A DNA stretch of 64,000 nucleotides from Camillea tinctor (taxonomy: Eukaryota; Ascomycota; Sordariomycetes; Xylariales; Xylariaceae). The translations under genes were made by a program, and so were the position numbers. The notes beneath the pieces were generated by a model. That model saw only the letters and a program-made list of their open reading frames with translations, was not told the origin of the DNA and made no database searches. This document shows, piece by piece, positions 23,387-34,106 of the stretch (position 1 is its first letter; each line of letters starts with the position of its first letter). The stretch is from assembly GCA_022578605.1 (NCBI GenBank), contig MU394099.1:391-64390 (forward strand), in the 5' to 3' direction.

Positions 23387-24329
23387 ATGACGGTCGACAT
23401 GCTCGAGATCCCGGTGCCGCGCCTGCACCGGCGCGCGGGCGTCGTCCTGCTCTCGGCCTCGCTCTCGGCGCTGACGGCGCTCTCCGCCGTGGTGGCGCTC
23501 AAGCACCTGGCCCTGCTGGGCTGGATGGCGCGCCACGACAAGGGCTACGCCGAGGGCTTCGAGATCGAGTATTTCTCGGAGAAGCTGTACACGGCGTGGC
23601 TGCCGACGCGGCTCTTCCGCGGGCCGCACCACCAGATCGCGGTCGCGGCGTGCGCGGTGAACGTGCTGGCGTGCGCCGCGGTGATGGGGTTGTTTCTTGT
23701 TAGTGCGCGGGTTAAGAGGGTGAGTTTCTATAGACTTAAAATTTTCTTTTATTTTTTAACCTGTCTTATTTCATCTCTATCCCCTTGGCTCTCTCTTCTC
23801 CCCCTTCCCCTTCCCCGAATACACAAACCCCCCCACTAACCTCCCCGCCCAGAACTTCGGCCAGCACAAGCTCCTCCTGCTCCTCCTCGCCCCCGTCCTC
23901 GCGCTCAACACCACCGCGCTCGTGTACGCGTTCGTGATGCACGGGACGACGGGGCGCCTCGACACGCTGGGCCTCTACCGCTACGCGTCGCCGGCGGGGT
24001 ACGCGCCGTACGGGGTGAACTGGGTGGACTTCGAGAGCTGGAGCTGCGGGGTGCGGCACGGGGTGCCGGCGTACGCGACGCGGGACCTGTGGGACGCGAA
24101 CTGCCGCGCGTCGCGCCTGGGCCGCTGGCTGCTGCTGCCGCTGTGGTCGCTGGCGGTCACGGCGGCGCTGGCGGCGTGGGTTTCGTTCCGCGGGCTCATT
24201 GGGTGGCGGCGGGATGGGGCGGCGGGCGCGGAGTACTTTGCGGTTCCCGAGGAGGAGGAGAACGGGGGTGAGGTGGCGACGATGCAGGAGGTGGTGAGAG
24301 ATGGGGAGGGGAGGGTGAGGTTGAGTTGA
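23387..24329 (+). CDS. Four-TM integral membrane protein, function unknown
   Basis: Two exons, 23387-23719 and 23853-24329 (donor GTGAGT, acceptor CCCAG), give 269 residues. Four hydrophobic helices are visible, at about residues 19-45 (VLLSASLSALTALSAVVALK), 83-106 (IAVAACAVNVLACAAVMGLF), 117-140 (LLLLLLAPVLALNTTALVYA) and 205-228 (WLLLPLWSLAVTAALAAWVS). A long loop between TM3 and TM4 has two Cys (SWSCGVRHG, DANCRAS), perhaps a disulfide on the non-cytosolic face, and the tail is acidic and cytosolic. The topology resembles tetraspan, MARVEL or Sur7-like fungal plasma-membrane proteins, but I see no family motif. The gene is strongly G/C-rich at third positions, unlike the flanks, which supports coding. 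Confidence 0.75.
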
Positions 24330-24886
24330 GGGGAGCGGGGATGAGATGAGATGAGAGGAACGGGAAACTGACTGAGAAGCGGGAGAATATGTCAAGTGGG
24401 AAAGTCGAAGTGACAAACGAAACTATTTTCAAAAAGCCTATCATGTCCTTTAGAAATCATATAGAAGAGATACCCACCATTTCGATCGTTTTGATCATAT
24501 TTCTTTTTTAGGTTATAGAATGGCAACAACAGCAACAATTGGTTAGGTTAGTTGGAGTTGTTAACTTGGGTTATACACATACGTTGGAATGGAACCTCCG
24601 GCCTACCTAATATACAGACCTAAACATGTCCTTTAAAAAGCGAAAAGGGGAAATCATGATAGCATTTATCCTGGCGGGCACATAGGGGAACTGACTAGTA
24701 TCAGCGTGAATCCAAGAAAAGGAATCAGTGTTTCTTGATTCAAGTATAATATTCATTAAATCCGTCGCCATCTTCCCAGGAGCAATTCCTAATCATCATA
24801 TATCGTATCGTATACATACGTATGCAGTAGACCACCCCCTCCCCTATTCCCCCCTTTCCCAGCGATCCCATCCCATCCCATCCCAT
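24330..24886. other. Convergent 3' intergenic region
   Basis: This lies between the 3' ends of the four-TM gene (+) and the sedolisin gene (-) and should contain both poly(A) regions. No further gene is seen; the G/C content drops sharply against both neighbours. Confidence 0.5.
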
Positions 24887-26782
24887 CTACGCATTCTCCG
24901 TCCCCGGCGCCGCCGCCTCCAACAGCTTCGCAAAATCGGGCGTCCCCAGCCCCGTGACCGGATCCCAACCGGCCGTAGCATTCCATCTCGCGCCGCGCGA
25001 CCCAAACGCCGAGTTCGACGTGCACCCGCTGCCGTAGCCGGCCGTGATATCCGTCAGCGCCGCGGTGTTGTTGTACAGCCAGGGGTTCAGGAAGCCGAGG
25101 GGCGGGCTGCCGGCGCTCTTCCGCGCGGCGTTCAGCAGGGCCACGACGCCGGCGAACGCCGGCGACGAGGCGCTCGTGCCCGAGAGCAGGGCGCTGCGGC
25201 CCTTGTCGATGACGGCGAACCGGGCGCCCTGGGCGGCCACGTCGGGGATGCCGCGGCCCGAGGCGTTGAAGTACGCCGAGTACGTGCCGCCGATGGATTC
25301 CAGGTAGGCGGACACGGCCTCGGCCTGCCACGCGGGGGTCGCGTGCAGGGTGCTGAAGCCGCCGCTGGAGAAGGACACGGCGGTCTCGGGGCTGACGTTG
25401 TTGGTCGCGCCGACGGCGGTAACGTAGGGGCACCCCGCGGGGAATGTGGGTTGGAAGTAGGCCGCGCCGTCGGACTCGCGGATGCACGAGTCGCCGGGTC
25501 CGGAGTCGCCCGAGGAGAAGAGCACGCTGACTCCACGGGCGCCCAACTGCATGAACATGTTGCAGACCTTGAGGGCGTAGTCGGCGGGCACGGACTGCTC
25601 CTCCTCGCCGTAGGAGGTAGAGAGCGTCTGCGGGAGGTCGGCATCGTCGAGGGCGAGAAGGTAGGTTAGGAACTCGAGATACGGCTCGTTGGTTGAGGGG
25701 CCGGGTTCGTCGGTCGTGGGCACGAGAGGCCTGGGTTTTAGGAAGTTAGAATGAGGACTGAAAAATGGAACTATATGCGTGACGTGAAAACTTACCCTCG
25801 ACCACCGGTGCTGTACTCCTTGATCGGAATGGGGGCACTGACACCGAGGATGTACTGGATATCGAGGTTGGCCTCGCCTGCTCAACATTAGCGAATGGAC
25901 GCTCTTTTATTTTCTCTGTCAAATAAGCATAAGGGAAGAAGACTTACCGCTGTCATCATTGCTATCCTGGTCATTCAAACCACCATTGATCAGCTCGACC
26001 GTAAAGTTCTGCCCAACCGCGCTCGTAGCGTACTGCTCCTCGAAAGTCTGCAAGTCGTCGTAGCGCGCATACTCCTCGAGGTACGAGGCAAAGCTAACGA
26101 GGTTGCCCTCGGTGTCGGGCGTGTACTTGATGTTGTACAGGGACTTGAGGCACGCGGGCGTGATGCGCGCGACGTTGCAGTCAGCGACGGCCTCGACGGC
26201 CTCCGTCTTGAAGACGTCCTCCTGCTCCGCCGTGGCCGAGTCGCTGATGATCTGCATCTCGAAGATAGTCGAGCGCTTAGCGCCGAGCTGGCCGAAGCGC
26301 GTCGTCGGCTGGACGAGGTCGATGTGGCTCGCGACGTCGTCGGGCACGCTGTACGAGAGCGTACGCAGCTTGGGGCTGCCGCCGTTCTCGTACTGGTACC
26401 AGGCGAAGGTGGTGTCGAGCAGCTCGTTGGCCGTTCCCACCGTCGTGCTGAAGGTGATCCAGTCGTTGTCCACGAGAGCCTTGATGTTGCTCTCGGCGAG
26501 CCAATCGACGACCGAGTTTACCGACTGAGCGGTGGGCGCCGTAAACGAGCGAAGCTCATTGCGGTTCATGTGCATCCCGTAGTTGGGATGGCCCGGCGTT
26601 GACATCTCCAACACGGCCTGCTCTAGCGCGGCGGCGTGCTGTTGTGGTAACGCGATGCGGAGCGAGATCGGCTCCTCGGGAGATGCTGAGCGAACCTCCG
26701 CCCATCCCTTGGGCACCGACGGCAGGCTATCCATCACCTTAGCCGTAGCGGCCGTGGCGAACAGAGCAAGGATGGAACGCAT
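24887..26782 (-). CDS. Secreted sedolisin (S53), tripeptidyl-peptidase type
   Basis: An acid serine-carboxyl peptidase releasing tripeptides or cleaving proteins outside the cell. Three exons (26782-25948, 25877-25796, 25730-24887) give 586 residues, typical of fungal S53 precursors. The signal peptide is about 1-14, and the pro-kumamolisin domain about 30-165, with the usual conserved block STPGHPNYGMHM. The catalytic domain starts near 195. The triad is visible: E280 and D284 (GEANLDIQY), the oxyanion Asp D381 (FSSGDSG) and the nucleophile S492 (SGTSASSP). A C-terminal Ca-binding region follows (GWDPVTGLGTPDF). Several Asn-X-Ser/Thr sites are present. All key residues are present, so probably active. 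The gene is G/C-rich like its convergent neighbour. Confidence 0.93.
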
Positions 26783-29700
26783 GGTGGCTCGTCTGGGGTC
26801 TCTGGGAAGATCACCAAGCTAGGCCTCACGTAGAGATGAGACTGTGGTGGGAGGAATCACCAAGAGGAGCACAGGTGCCCGCGTGCTTATATAGTCCTTC
26901 GCATGGCATGCCGTGCTCGGCGTAACCTAGCTGGTGCTCAGTCAATCTACTCTGCATTCTCAAATCGTAGGAGCAGGCGGCGTATAGAGCCGGCCAGCCG
27001 GCGCAATGCACATGCTTAGTGCTGCGACGGTACTCCTGGCATTGCAGGAACAATGCTTAAGCATAGATAAAAAGCTTCTGCTCGCATCCTTCCCCTCTCG
27101 CCCTCTTCCTAGCCGAGAAGGTTGCTGTCAATCTATCTTCTCAACCCCTGCAGCAAGCAGGGAAAATACTGCCCTGACTTGCCAAGTCTGGGGAGATCTC
27201 CCGCCGGTCGATGTCACCCTCGCTATACTGGATCAGGAAGGCCATTCAGGAGCATATCATGCCCGTGTTTTACGATGTGCTTTGATAAGCTTTCTCGTTC
27301 CCTTTTGCTAAGAAATATAAGCATTAACCCTGGCCACGAAATGAAAAGAGGAAAGGGGCAGGAATTAAACCCGGTAAAAAGGTAAGGGGGTGTTGGCGAT
27401 AGTGACCGTTGAGATCGTACAACATACCGGGTGCGGCTTTGGCTTATTAGCTTTCTATATCCCTCTCTCTTTTTTTGTTTCTCGTAAAGGGCCTGGGCTA
27501 GGACAAAACTGTTGAAAAATGTCTTGGCTATCCGCTTGGTCTCACGACCTTCTATAAGCACTCAATTGAGCCGTTGTGTGGATACAAATTGACAACAAAA
27601 ATTACTTACTACATAGTAGTAGTCAGGGTCTACGGTCTATCCAACCACGTCGACTGACCTATTTACTTACTATTCGACTGATCTCGGATTATATAACCAC
27701 AACAAGCCAAGATTTTTGTCCATTCACGTCCACCTGAGAGTTCGCAACATATGATGACGGAATTGCGCCTCGTTCGGGACGTTTCTCTCCGGTTTTCCTT
27801 ATATGTACAAGTATACAAATAATGTCACTGCATAAGATGGCTGGCCAAGAGCTTGAGAGGAATAAAAGAAGTGTAAGTTAAAAAACCATTGCTGTTCCCG
27901 AGTAACGGCAAAAGCCGAACCCTGATCCTAATGCATGATTGCCCAGAGATTCTTCTGGTAGAGATTCCAGATAGGCGTTTAAAGTGCCCACTAAAGCATC
28001 CATCCGGTCGTTCGGTGCTCAAGGTCTTACGTGTAGGCAGTGTAAGAGACGAACGTCGGAAAGTCGCTTACACAAACTCAAGAGCGGGGACCGCACGGAA
28101 CATTATACATAATGATTTTGTGAAAAGATACGAGAGAGGGGTTTTCGACATTACCTAGGTATATTAATAATATACTAAGATGGCCAGGTCTAGGCTGGTT
28201 CAGAAATTAAGCTCTAGATCTGATATGGTAGGTGGGTTACTTAGTCGATATTATAAAAGTCGTTGGATCCAGGGAGACACGATAACTCATCTCCTCAAAG
28301 TCGCCCGCTGTGCAACAATCCTCTCTCATCAAATTCCATGTTTTAGGGTCAGCAAACTATCTACCTAATCGTTATGCCCGTACACGTTGCACCTACTTCG
28401 AAGGATGAAGTCATAACATAGTTAGGGAAGGCTGTGCAAGTGTCGACCTGAGCCTCGTGATTTGTTGGCCAACCCGAAGGCTCTTACTTATTAGTCTTAT
28501 GGCAGATCTCTCAGTGACTAGGCAGCTGGGTTCCATTACGTAGGTAGTGTGCATACCTGTCCACCTCAGTGGCATTGATCAACCTTCTATGCATGCACTT
28601 GGCCTTCTAGAAGGATGCCCAACATGGAGTCTTCTGAAGGGTAACGCCAATAAAAACGTAATGATGTTGTTACACTTACTATGGCCCCATATGGAGACCA
28701 AACCATCGATGTTGACTCAATCTTTACTGGATGCCGGATACCGAACACTTTGCCAGCCTTCCTGGTTGGGGATTTCTATATAGAGCAAATGTGAGGGTTG
28801 ATCTTTGTGGCCGTTCGGCAAGAAAGGCAACGCCTGTGCTCCACAATCATCCGAACTTTGGGTGGTGGATTCAATAAATAAACGTGATCATGGGGTCTTC
28901 CATCAGTTGTGGAGTCCAAGACATGGAAATATGTAGCAGATAGTATAGGCAGTATGAGAAATTATGTGCTCGGATCATTAACCCTACCCATGAGAGGCAG
29001 GCTAGCCATTGGGCAGATTCAGCGATAAGTTCGTTCGGACTTACCCTTCGGTGAACTCTCTGCGAAGGACAGGTTATAACTTAACGTTAGGCAAGCACAC
29101 GACACAACACAGCAAGAGCTGGGCTCGCCGCTCTAGTCATAGCCTACTCTTTCGACACTATGAGGTTAGTCTGTATGGAATCTGCGTGGTCGTGCACCTC
29201 TGGTAAGTGCAAGACCAGGCGCACCCGTAGGCACGCAGTCGATCAGAGGATCCGAAGAAGCTGAAATGTTACCTGATGAGTTGCAGAGTCATCGGCACGC
29301 CACAACACCGGTGAGCCGGGGAAGGTGAGCAGACGAGCCAGCAAGCGCCGACAAAAGTGTCCGTGGGCGGAAAATAAACTGGTAGATCGGTTGGGGCGGA
29401 GATGGTAATTTCGCCAGTACCTTGGGACTGAACCCTTCGCTCAAATCCGAGTTGGGCGCAGAATTGGTTCGACAATAGGAGAATGAGCGAACGAAGCACA
29501 TAGTAAGTCATGGCTTCGCTTTCAATGACACCTGTCAGACAGTATGACAGTATTATCGGATGGGATGGATAATGTATTTATATAGGTAAACAGGATTAAT
29601 TGATTCCCTTGTTCATCTTCGGTCAGTTATTGTAGCTCATTGCAAATCGTGACTCGACACAAAAAAAGACTATTAGCTTGCATACTTACATACTTGCATA

Positions 29701-29840
29701 CTTCAAGAGATAAAAGTCTTGCGCATCATCGTACTGAATCTCGCCACCAGTGCACGTATACGATATAAACGGTTCGGAGGCGTGGATACCGTAACAAGTT
29801 GCGGCCCTTTTCCCCAGGAGTAGGCGACCGGATCCTGGTC
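26783..29840. other. Long intergenic region, no confident gene
   Basis: About 3 kb with mixed composition. The plus frame at 27006-27311 and several others lack domain character. One weak secreted-protein candidate on the minus strand (29272-29511) is listed separately. A short direct repeat of CATACTT units lies at about 29680-29704, shortly before the HET gene. Confidence 0.5.
29272..29511 (-). CDS. Possible small secreted protein, incomplete model
   Basis: The first exon would encode a signal-peptide-like start (MTYYVLRSLILLLSNQFCAQ) followed by about 60 residues with several Cys (GACWLVCSP, HRCCGVP). It ends at a possible donor (ATCAG|GTAACA at 29272). I could not find a convincing next exon. 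It may be a fragment or chance. No family recognised. Confidence 0.22.
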
Positions 29841-31616
29841 ATGAGATTGATCAATTGCCGGACCCACGAGTTTGAAGAGTTCGTCCGAGATGCGCCGGAA
29901 TACGTGATCCTTTCACACACCTGGGGCGATGAGGAGGTGACGTTTCAAGATATGCAAAAGGGGGGGCCGAACAAGGCTGTGAGGAGAAAGAAGGGGTACG
30001 AAAAGGTCGAAGCCCTTTGCCGCATTGCGCTCGAGCATGACTATGACTACGCTTGGATAGACACGTGCTGCATCGACAAGTCAAGCAGTGCTGAGCTCAC
30101 CGAAGCCATCAACTCTATGTTTGCATGGTATAAGCGGTCGGCGGTCTGCTATGCCTTTCTATCGGATTTCCAGCCAGACCCAGAATTGGTCTTGACCGAA
30201 GTCGCGGCTTGGTTCGAGGAGAGGGAGCAATCGGAGAAGCACATGGGACCTTATAACGACCCTCGGCCTCTGAATGGCAGAGAAGTCGAAATGCTGGACA
30301 AGATAAAAAGAAATCTTGGGAAATGCAGGTGGTTTACTCGCGGGTGGACATTGCAGGAGCTGATCGCACCGACTCGAGTGATCTTTTACGATAGCCGGTG
30401 GAGTTGCTTCGGGACGAAAGCACAGCTTGCCCCAATTCTCTCGTGGATTACCCGGATCGATTCTCATGTTTTGAAAGGAGGATCGCTAGAAGAGGTCCTA
30501 GTCGGCCGGCGGATGTCCTGGGCATCGTCTCGCGAAACAACCAGAGTGGAGGACATGGCTTACTGTCTGCTCGGCATCTTCGACATTAACATGCCACTTC
30601 TTTACGGCGAGGGCGAGAAAGCCTTCACGAGATTGCAGGAAGAGATCATCCAGTCCAGCAACGATCTTTCCATCTTCGCATGGGAGGCTGATCGAGACGA
30701 CCGGCGTCGGTTTCGGGGTCTCTACGCTAGTTCGCCAGCAGAGTTCAAAGGGTGTCGCAATATCGTGAAGCCCTCTTTCGAGTGGAATAACGGAGGAGAG
30801 TACAGTCTCACCAGCCGGGGACTGCGGACTAAGGGCCTCGTGCGGATAGGGGGTGGAGCATCAACGGAGTCCGGAAGCTATTTCCTATCGCTAAATTGTG
30901 TTGATGCAAGACATACGAAACACGTGCTAGCGATTTCGCTGCGGAAGTACGGCCCCAGTCAGTTCGCGAGAACCAAACCACGGCGGACACAGACGGTTTT
31001 CGACTTGAGCATGTATTCAGCACTGAAGCTACCCGAGCCTCAGTATATATGCTGCAGAGACAGCGCAACCCTAGACAAGAGGGTGATGAATAGTCGGCGC
31101 AATGCCATCAAGATCCAGTACTCGGACGAAGTGTTTGACCCGGTCACTCTCTCGGTCAGCCCACCGGGAGACTGGGATGCTAGGAATTCCATATTGCTGA
31201 GTTTCCAACGGCAGTACTTCTGGGGCATATGGAAGATAAGAGCTAAGGAGAAGAACGACGGGATCGGGATAGTGTGTGTCAGATCGTCGACCAGTTGGCT
31301 GCGCTACGGTATTTTCGCTTGGGACGATATTCCGGTGGCACTTCTTCGTGACGATCTTCTGCCGTCCCACGTCGAAGACATTCTCCAGCGGCTCCACGCG
31401 AAGACGTCGACGAAATGCGCTGGGTATACACACACGATACAGGACCTCCAGGATGATCTTAGTGAGGATGATGTCGAAGTGCCGGGCACGTTGCTCCGGG
31501 TTAACAGCAAGAAAACAGGACAGGTATTGAACACGAGGAGGAAGTTCAGCAAGCGTATGCACGACAGCTTCAAGCTATGCAAGAAAGTATGCTCATTGGG
31601 TCATGATAAAAAGTGA
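29841..31616 (+). CDS. HET-domain (heterokaryon incompatibility) protein
   Basis: A single-exon gene of 591 residues. HET domains trigger programmed cell death after fusion of genetically unlike hyphae. The N-terminal domain spans about residues 20-190, with the three typical blocks: YVILSHTWGDEEVTFQD, YDYAWIDTCCIDKSSSAELT and CRWFTRGWTLQELIAPTRVI. The block VEDMAYCLLGIFDINMPLLY, with YGEGEKAFTRLQEEI after it, is the usual C-terminal extension of this subfamily. There are no WD40, ankyrin or NACHT modules; the last about 290 residues are unrecognised and end in a basic tail. I start at the ATG at 29841 (MRLINC), the usual beginning of this family; upstream the frame is open only through a TTG. 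It is in a gene-poor neighbourhood. Confidence 0.9.
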   Translation: MRLINCRTHEFEEFVRDAPEYVILSHTWGDEEVTFQDMQKGGPNKAVRRKKGYEKVEALCRIALEHDYDYAWIDTCCIDKSSSAELTEAINSMFAWYKRSAVCYAFLSDFQPDPELVLTEVAAWFEEREQSEKHMGPYNDPRPLNGREVEMLDKIKRNLGKCRWFTRGWTLQELIAPTRVIFYDSRWSCFGTKAQLAPILSWITRIDSHVLKGGSLEEVLVGRRMSWASSRETTRVEDMAYCLLGIFDINMPLLYGEGEKAFTRLQEEIIQSSNDLSIFAWEADRDDRRRFRGLYASSPAEFKGCRNIVKPSFEWNNGGEYSLTSRGLRTKGLVRIGGGASTESGSYFLSLNCVDARHTKHVLAISLRKYGPSQFARTKPRRTQTVFDLSMYSALKLPEPQYICCRDSATLDKRVMNSRRNAIKIQYSDEVFDPVTLSVSPPGDWDARNSILLSFQRQYFWGIWKIRAKEKNDGIGIVCVRSSTSWLRYGIFAWDDIPVALLRDDLLPSHVEDILQRLHAKTSTKCAGYTHTIQDLQDDLSEDDVEVPGTLLRVNSKKTGQVLNTRRKFSKRMHDSFKLCKKVCSLGHDKK

Positions 31617-32530
31617 ACAGGAGAGAGGAGAGATGAATCGATGATGATACTATGTATAGGATAGGTTATATGAGTGTATTGGTGATCTAATAAGAACTAT
31701 ACTTTATGAGGGTTGAAAATAACTGAATAGGAGGAAATGGTGGATGATTGATCGATGTATCTAGGTCTAGTACCAATGCAAGATTACGTACATTTTCTGT
31801 ACCTGCCATGTCAGTGAATCGTGCTATCCGTTTGTATGTACAACTTGTTTTAAGTGAAGAAGTTACAACATCTTAGTCAAGTACGATAACTTCCATTGAG
31901 CCAATCAGACCGGCGTTCCACGACGTTAGCGCACATTACCCACTGAGATGTCTTGCAAGTAGTCAAACCGACCAATCAGGTGAAAGGTGATTAGTTTCTG
32001 TTTCTGTTTTTCTGTGTCTAATGTACGGACCTAGTAGGTAGGGCTTTGTTAATAATCTTTTCACGCTAGGTTACTCATCCAAGCCCGAATTGATTTGCAA
32101 TTGCTTACTTATCCGCCCCTAGCGGACCATTCGCTATGCGCTTTACTCTAACCCGCGCACCGACTTCACGCCAACTCGGCGAATAGGTCAACACCAGACC
32201 AGCATATTCCCCCCTCACAGTTAGGTCAGGCCTGGTCAGGGTCAGGTAAGTGAAAGAGAGCTAGGTAAGAAAAATATGATATAAAAAGAATGATTGACTA
32301 GAAAATAGAAATATTTTATTTTATTTTTATTACATTTTTTTTCGATGACCTATAAGTCTTTTTTGCCACTTATAAGTCAGTAAAGTAGGTTATTGTCATC
32401 CTGCAAACCACCCTCACCAGTCACCATAGATACAGAAATTGGTTTGCGCCTCCGACTATAAAAAGAAAAAGAAAAGAATACGGGAGGATTCCATCAATTT
32501 ATTCTTTTCATCCATCCATCCATTCATCCC
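31617..32530. other. Intergenic, no gene seen
   Basis: It holds the 3' flank of the HET gene and the promoter of the hemerythrin-like gene. CCAAT boxes occur near 31899 and 31971. The region around 32270-32345 is very A/T-rich. Confidence 0.5.
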
Positions 32531-33361
32531 ATGCTCTTGCGGCGCTGTGCCACCGCAACGCTATTTGATCTGAGTCGACACCCCACCATCATCACCACTC
32601 TCAGCAACCGAAGCAGAACCACCAACAAATCAACACCACTCCTCTCGCCAACCTCCCCCCCTCGATTCTTCTCCCACCAAACGCCCTCCCCGAAAATGTC
32701 ACCCGCCGCCACCGCATCCTCATCCTCCTCCTCCCCCTCCCAAGAACCCCCCGCCTCCACCCCGCCCCCCCTAACCCCCTCCGAGTTCCGCGGCTACAAC
32801 CGCCTGGCCGAGCACATGGACCACTTCCACGCGCACTTCCGGCGGACGTGGACCCTGCTCTACGACGCCGCGCGGACAGGTCGGCGGCCGGCCGGGCTCT
32901 CGCTGAAATCCTACATCGCGGAGGGTCTGTCGTTCATCTCGCACCTGGAGACGCACCACAGCATCGAGGAGACGTACATATTCCCGGTGCTGGCGCGGCG
33001 GATGCCCGAGTTCCAGGCGCACCCTGCTCCGCGCTCCCACTCCAAGGCTAAGGATAACGGAGGAGGAAAAGATGCGGGCGAGGAGCAGGCCGGCAATGGC
33101 GAGGGGGCCAAAGGCAAGGCGCAAGCCGCCGAGCTCCTGCAGCAGCACAAGGAGATCCACGCAGGCATGGAGGGGATGCAAAGCTACCTGCGCGCGTGCC
33201 GGTCGGGGGAGACGGAGCTCGAAATGAGCGTGCTGCGCGAGCAGATGGACACCTGGGGCGGGGTGCTGTGGAAGCATCTGGACCAGGAGGTCGCGACGCT
33301 GGGCGCGGAGAACATGCGCAAGTACTGGACTATTGAGGAGATTCGGCGGATACCCATGTGA
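32531..33361 (+). CDS. Hemerythrin-like (HHE cation-binding) domain protein
   Basis: A single exon of 276 residues. HHE proteins fold as a four-helix bundle holding a di-iron or other metal centre, used in O2, NO or metal handling. The likely ligands sit in four helices: H95/H98/H102 (EHMDHFHAHF), H138/H142/H143/E146 (HLETHHSIEE), H206/H210 (QHKEIHAGME) and H249/E253 (KHLDQEVATL). A low-complexity Lys/Gly/Glu-rich insert (about 165-198) separates helices 2 and 3. The N-terminus (MLLRRCATATLFDLSRHPTI and on to RFFSHQ) is Arg- and Ser/Thr-rich with almost no acidic residues and could be a mitochondrial presequence. An internal ATG at residue 56 (MSPAAT) could give a cytosolic form of the usual length. 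No exact function can be assigned. Confidence 0.85.
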   Translation: MLLRRCATATLFDLSRHPTIITTLSNRSRTTNKSTPLLSPTSPPRFFSHQTPSPKMSPAATASSSSSSPSQEPPASTPPPLTPSEFRGYNRLAEHMDHFHAHFRRTWTLLYDAARTGRRPAGLSLKSYIAEGLSFISHLETHHSIEETYIFPVLARRMPEFQAHPAPRSHSKAKDNGGGKDAGEEQAGNGEGAKGKAQAAELLQQHKEIHAGMEGMQSYLRACRSGETELEMSVLREQMDTWGGVLWKHLDQEVATLGAENMRKYWTIEEIRRIPM

Positions 33362-34106
33362 GGGGGGAAAGGACAGGGATGGGGAATAGGGAGAGAAAGG
33401 GGGGAAAGGGAGGAAAGGGAACGGATGGGGGACGAGAGTAAAAAAAAAAAAAAGAAAGAAAGAAAGATATATCGTACATACCACGAACATTATGCCAGGA
33501 TATACACACCACATCTACCCAAACCCAGCGAATAAGATAGGCGAATAGACCAACAGACAGACATGGTCTGTATCGACACATCGCCCCAGCTACTCGCATG
33601 AAACACATTATTACCATACATCAATTAGATACGGTATTCATAGGTGGAAGAGCGGAAGGAAAGCTAAGAACAGGTACCTACCTACTCTGCCTGCCTATTT
33701 AACAAGGAGATGAACATTACTTGGAAACTTGTAAAAATGTACATCTACTATCTCAACCACACAAGCCAATCTATAATCTTTTGATCTTATGTGTGTGTGC
33801 GCTGTGTATGAGACGATTATCATGTTCACCATCTTACCCTATCTGGCCATTTTAACCACAGAAATCATGTCACTTAGAACTTTAGCCATATTCGTCATAT
33901 ACAGATAAAAAGGGGGATCAATTCTCTAATCAATGATGATGATGATGATGATACTACCTCATCAATCCATATCCGATTAGTCCCCTTCCTCACCGACCGT
34001 TTGCCGAATGCGTCTTTTTTATTTTCACTTCATTAAAATAGCAAACCCAGCCGTATGCACTCGAAGATACAAACGAGAAAGAAGATGTACGCCTAAGTTC
34101 CTTTGC
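33362..34106. other. Convergent intergenic region
   Basis: It holds the 3' flanks of the hemerythrin-like (+) and eIF3c (-) genes. A purine-rich stretch with an A13 run and AAAG repeats is at 33360-33467 and a short TGATGA repeat at about 33932-33952. No gene seen. Confidence 0.5.

Noticed and set aside
27006..27311. 101-codon plus-strand frame
   Set aside because: No domain, no splice partner and composition like the surroundings.
29228..29511. Extension of the small secreted candidate through a 12-nt gap into a Cys-containing frame
   Set aside because: The gap GTAACATTTCAG is far too short to be a spliceosomal intron, so the join cannot be supported.
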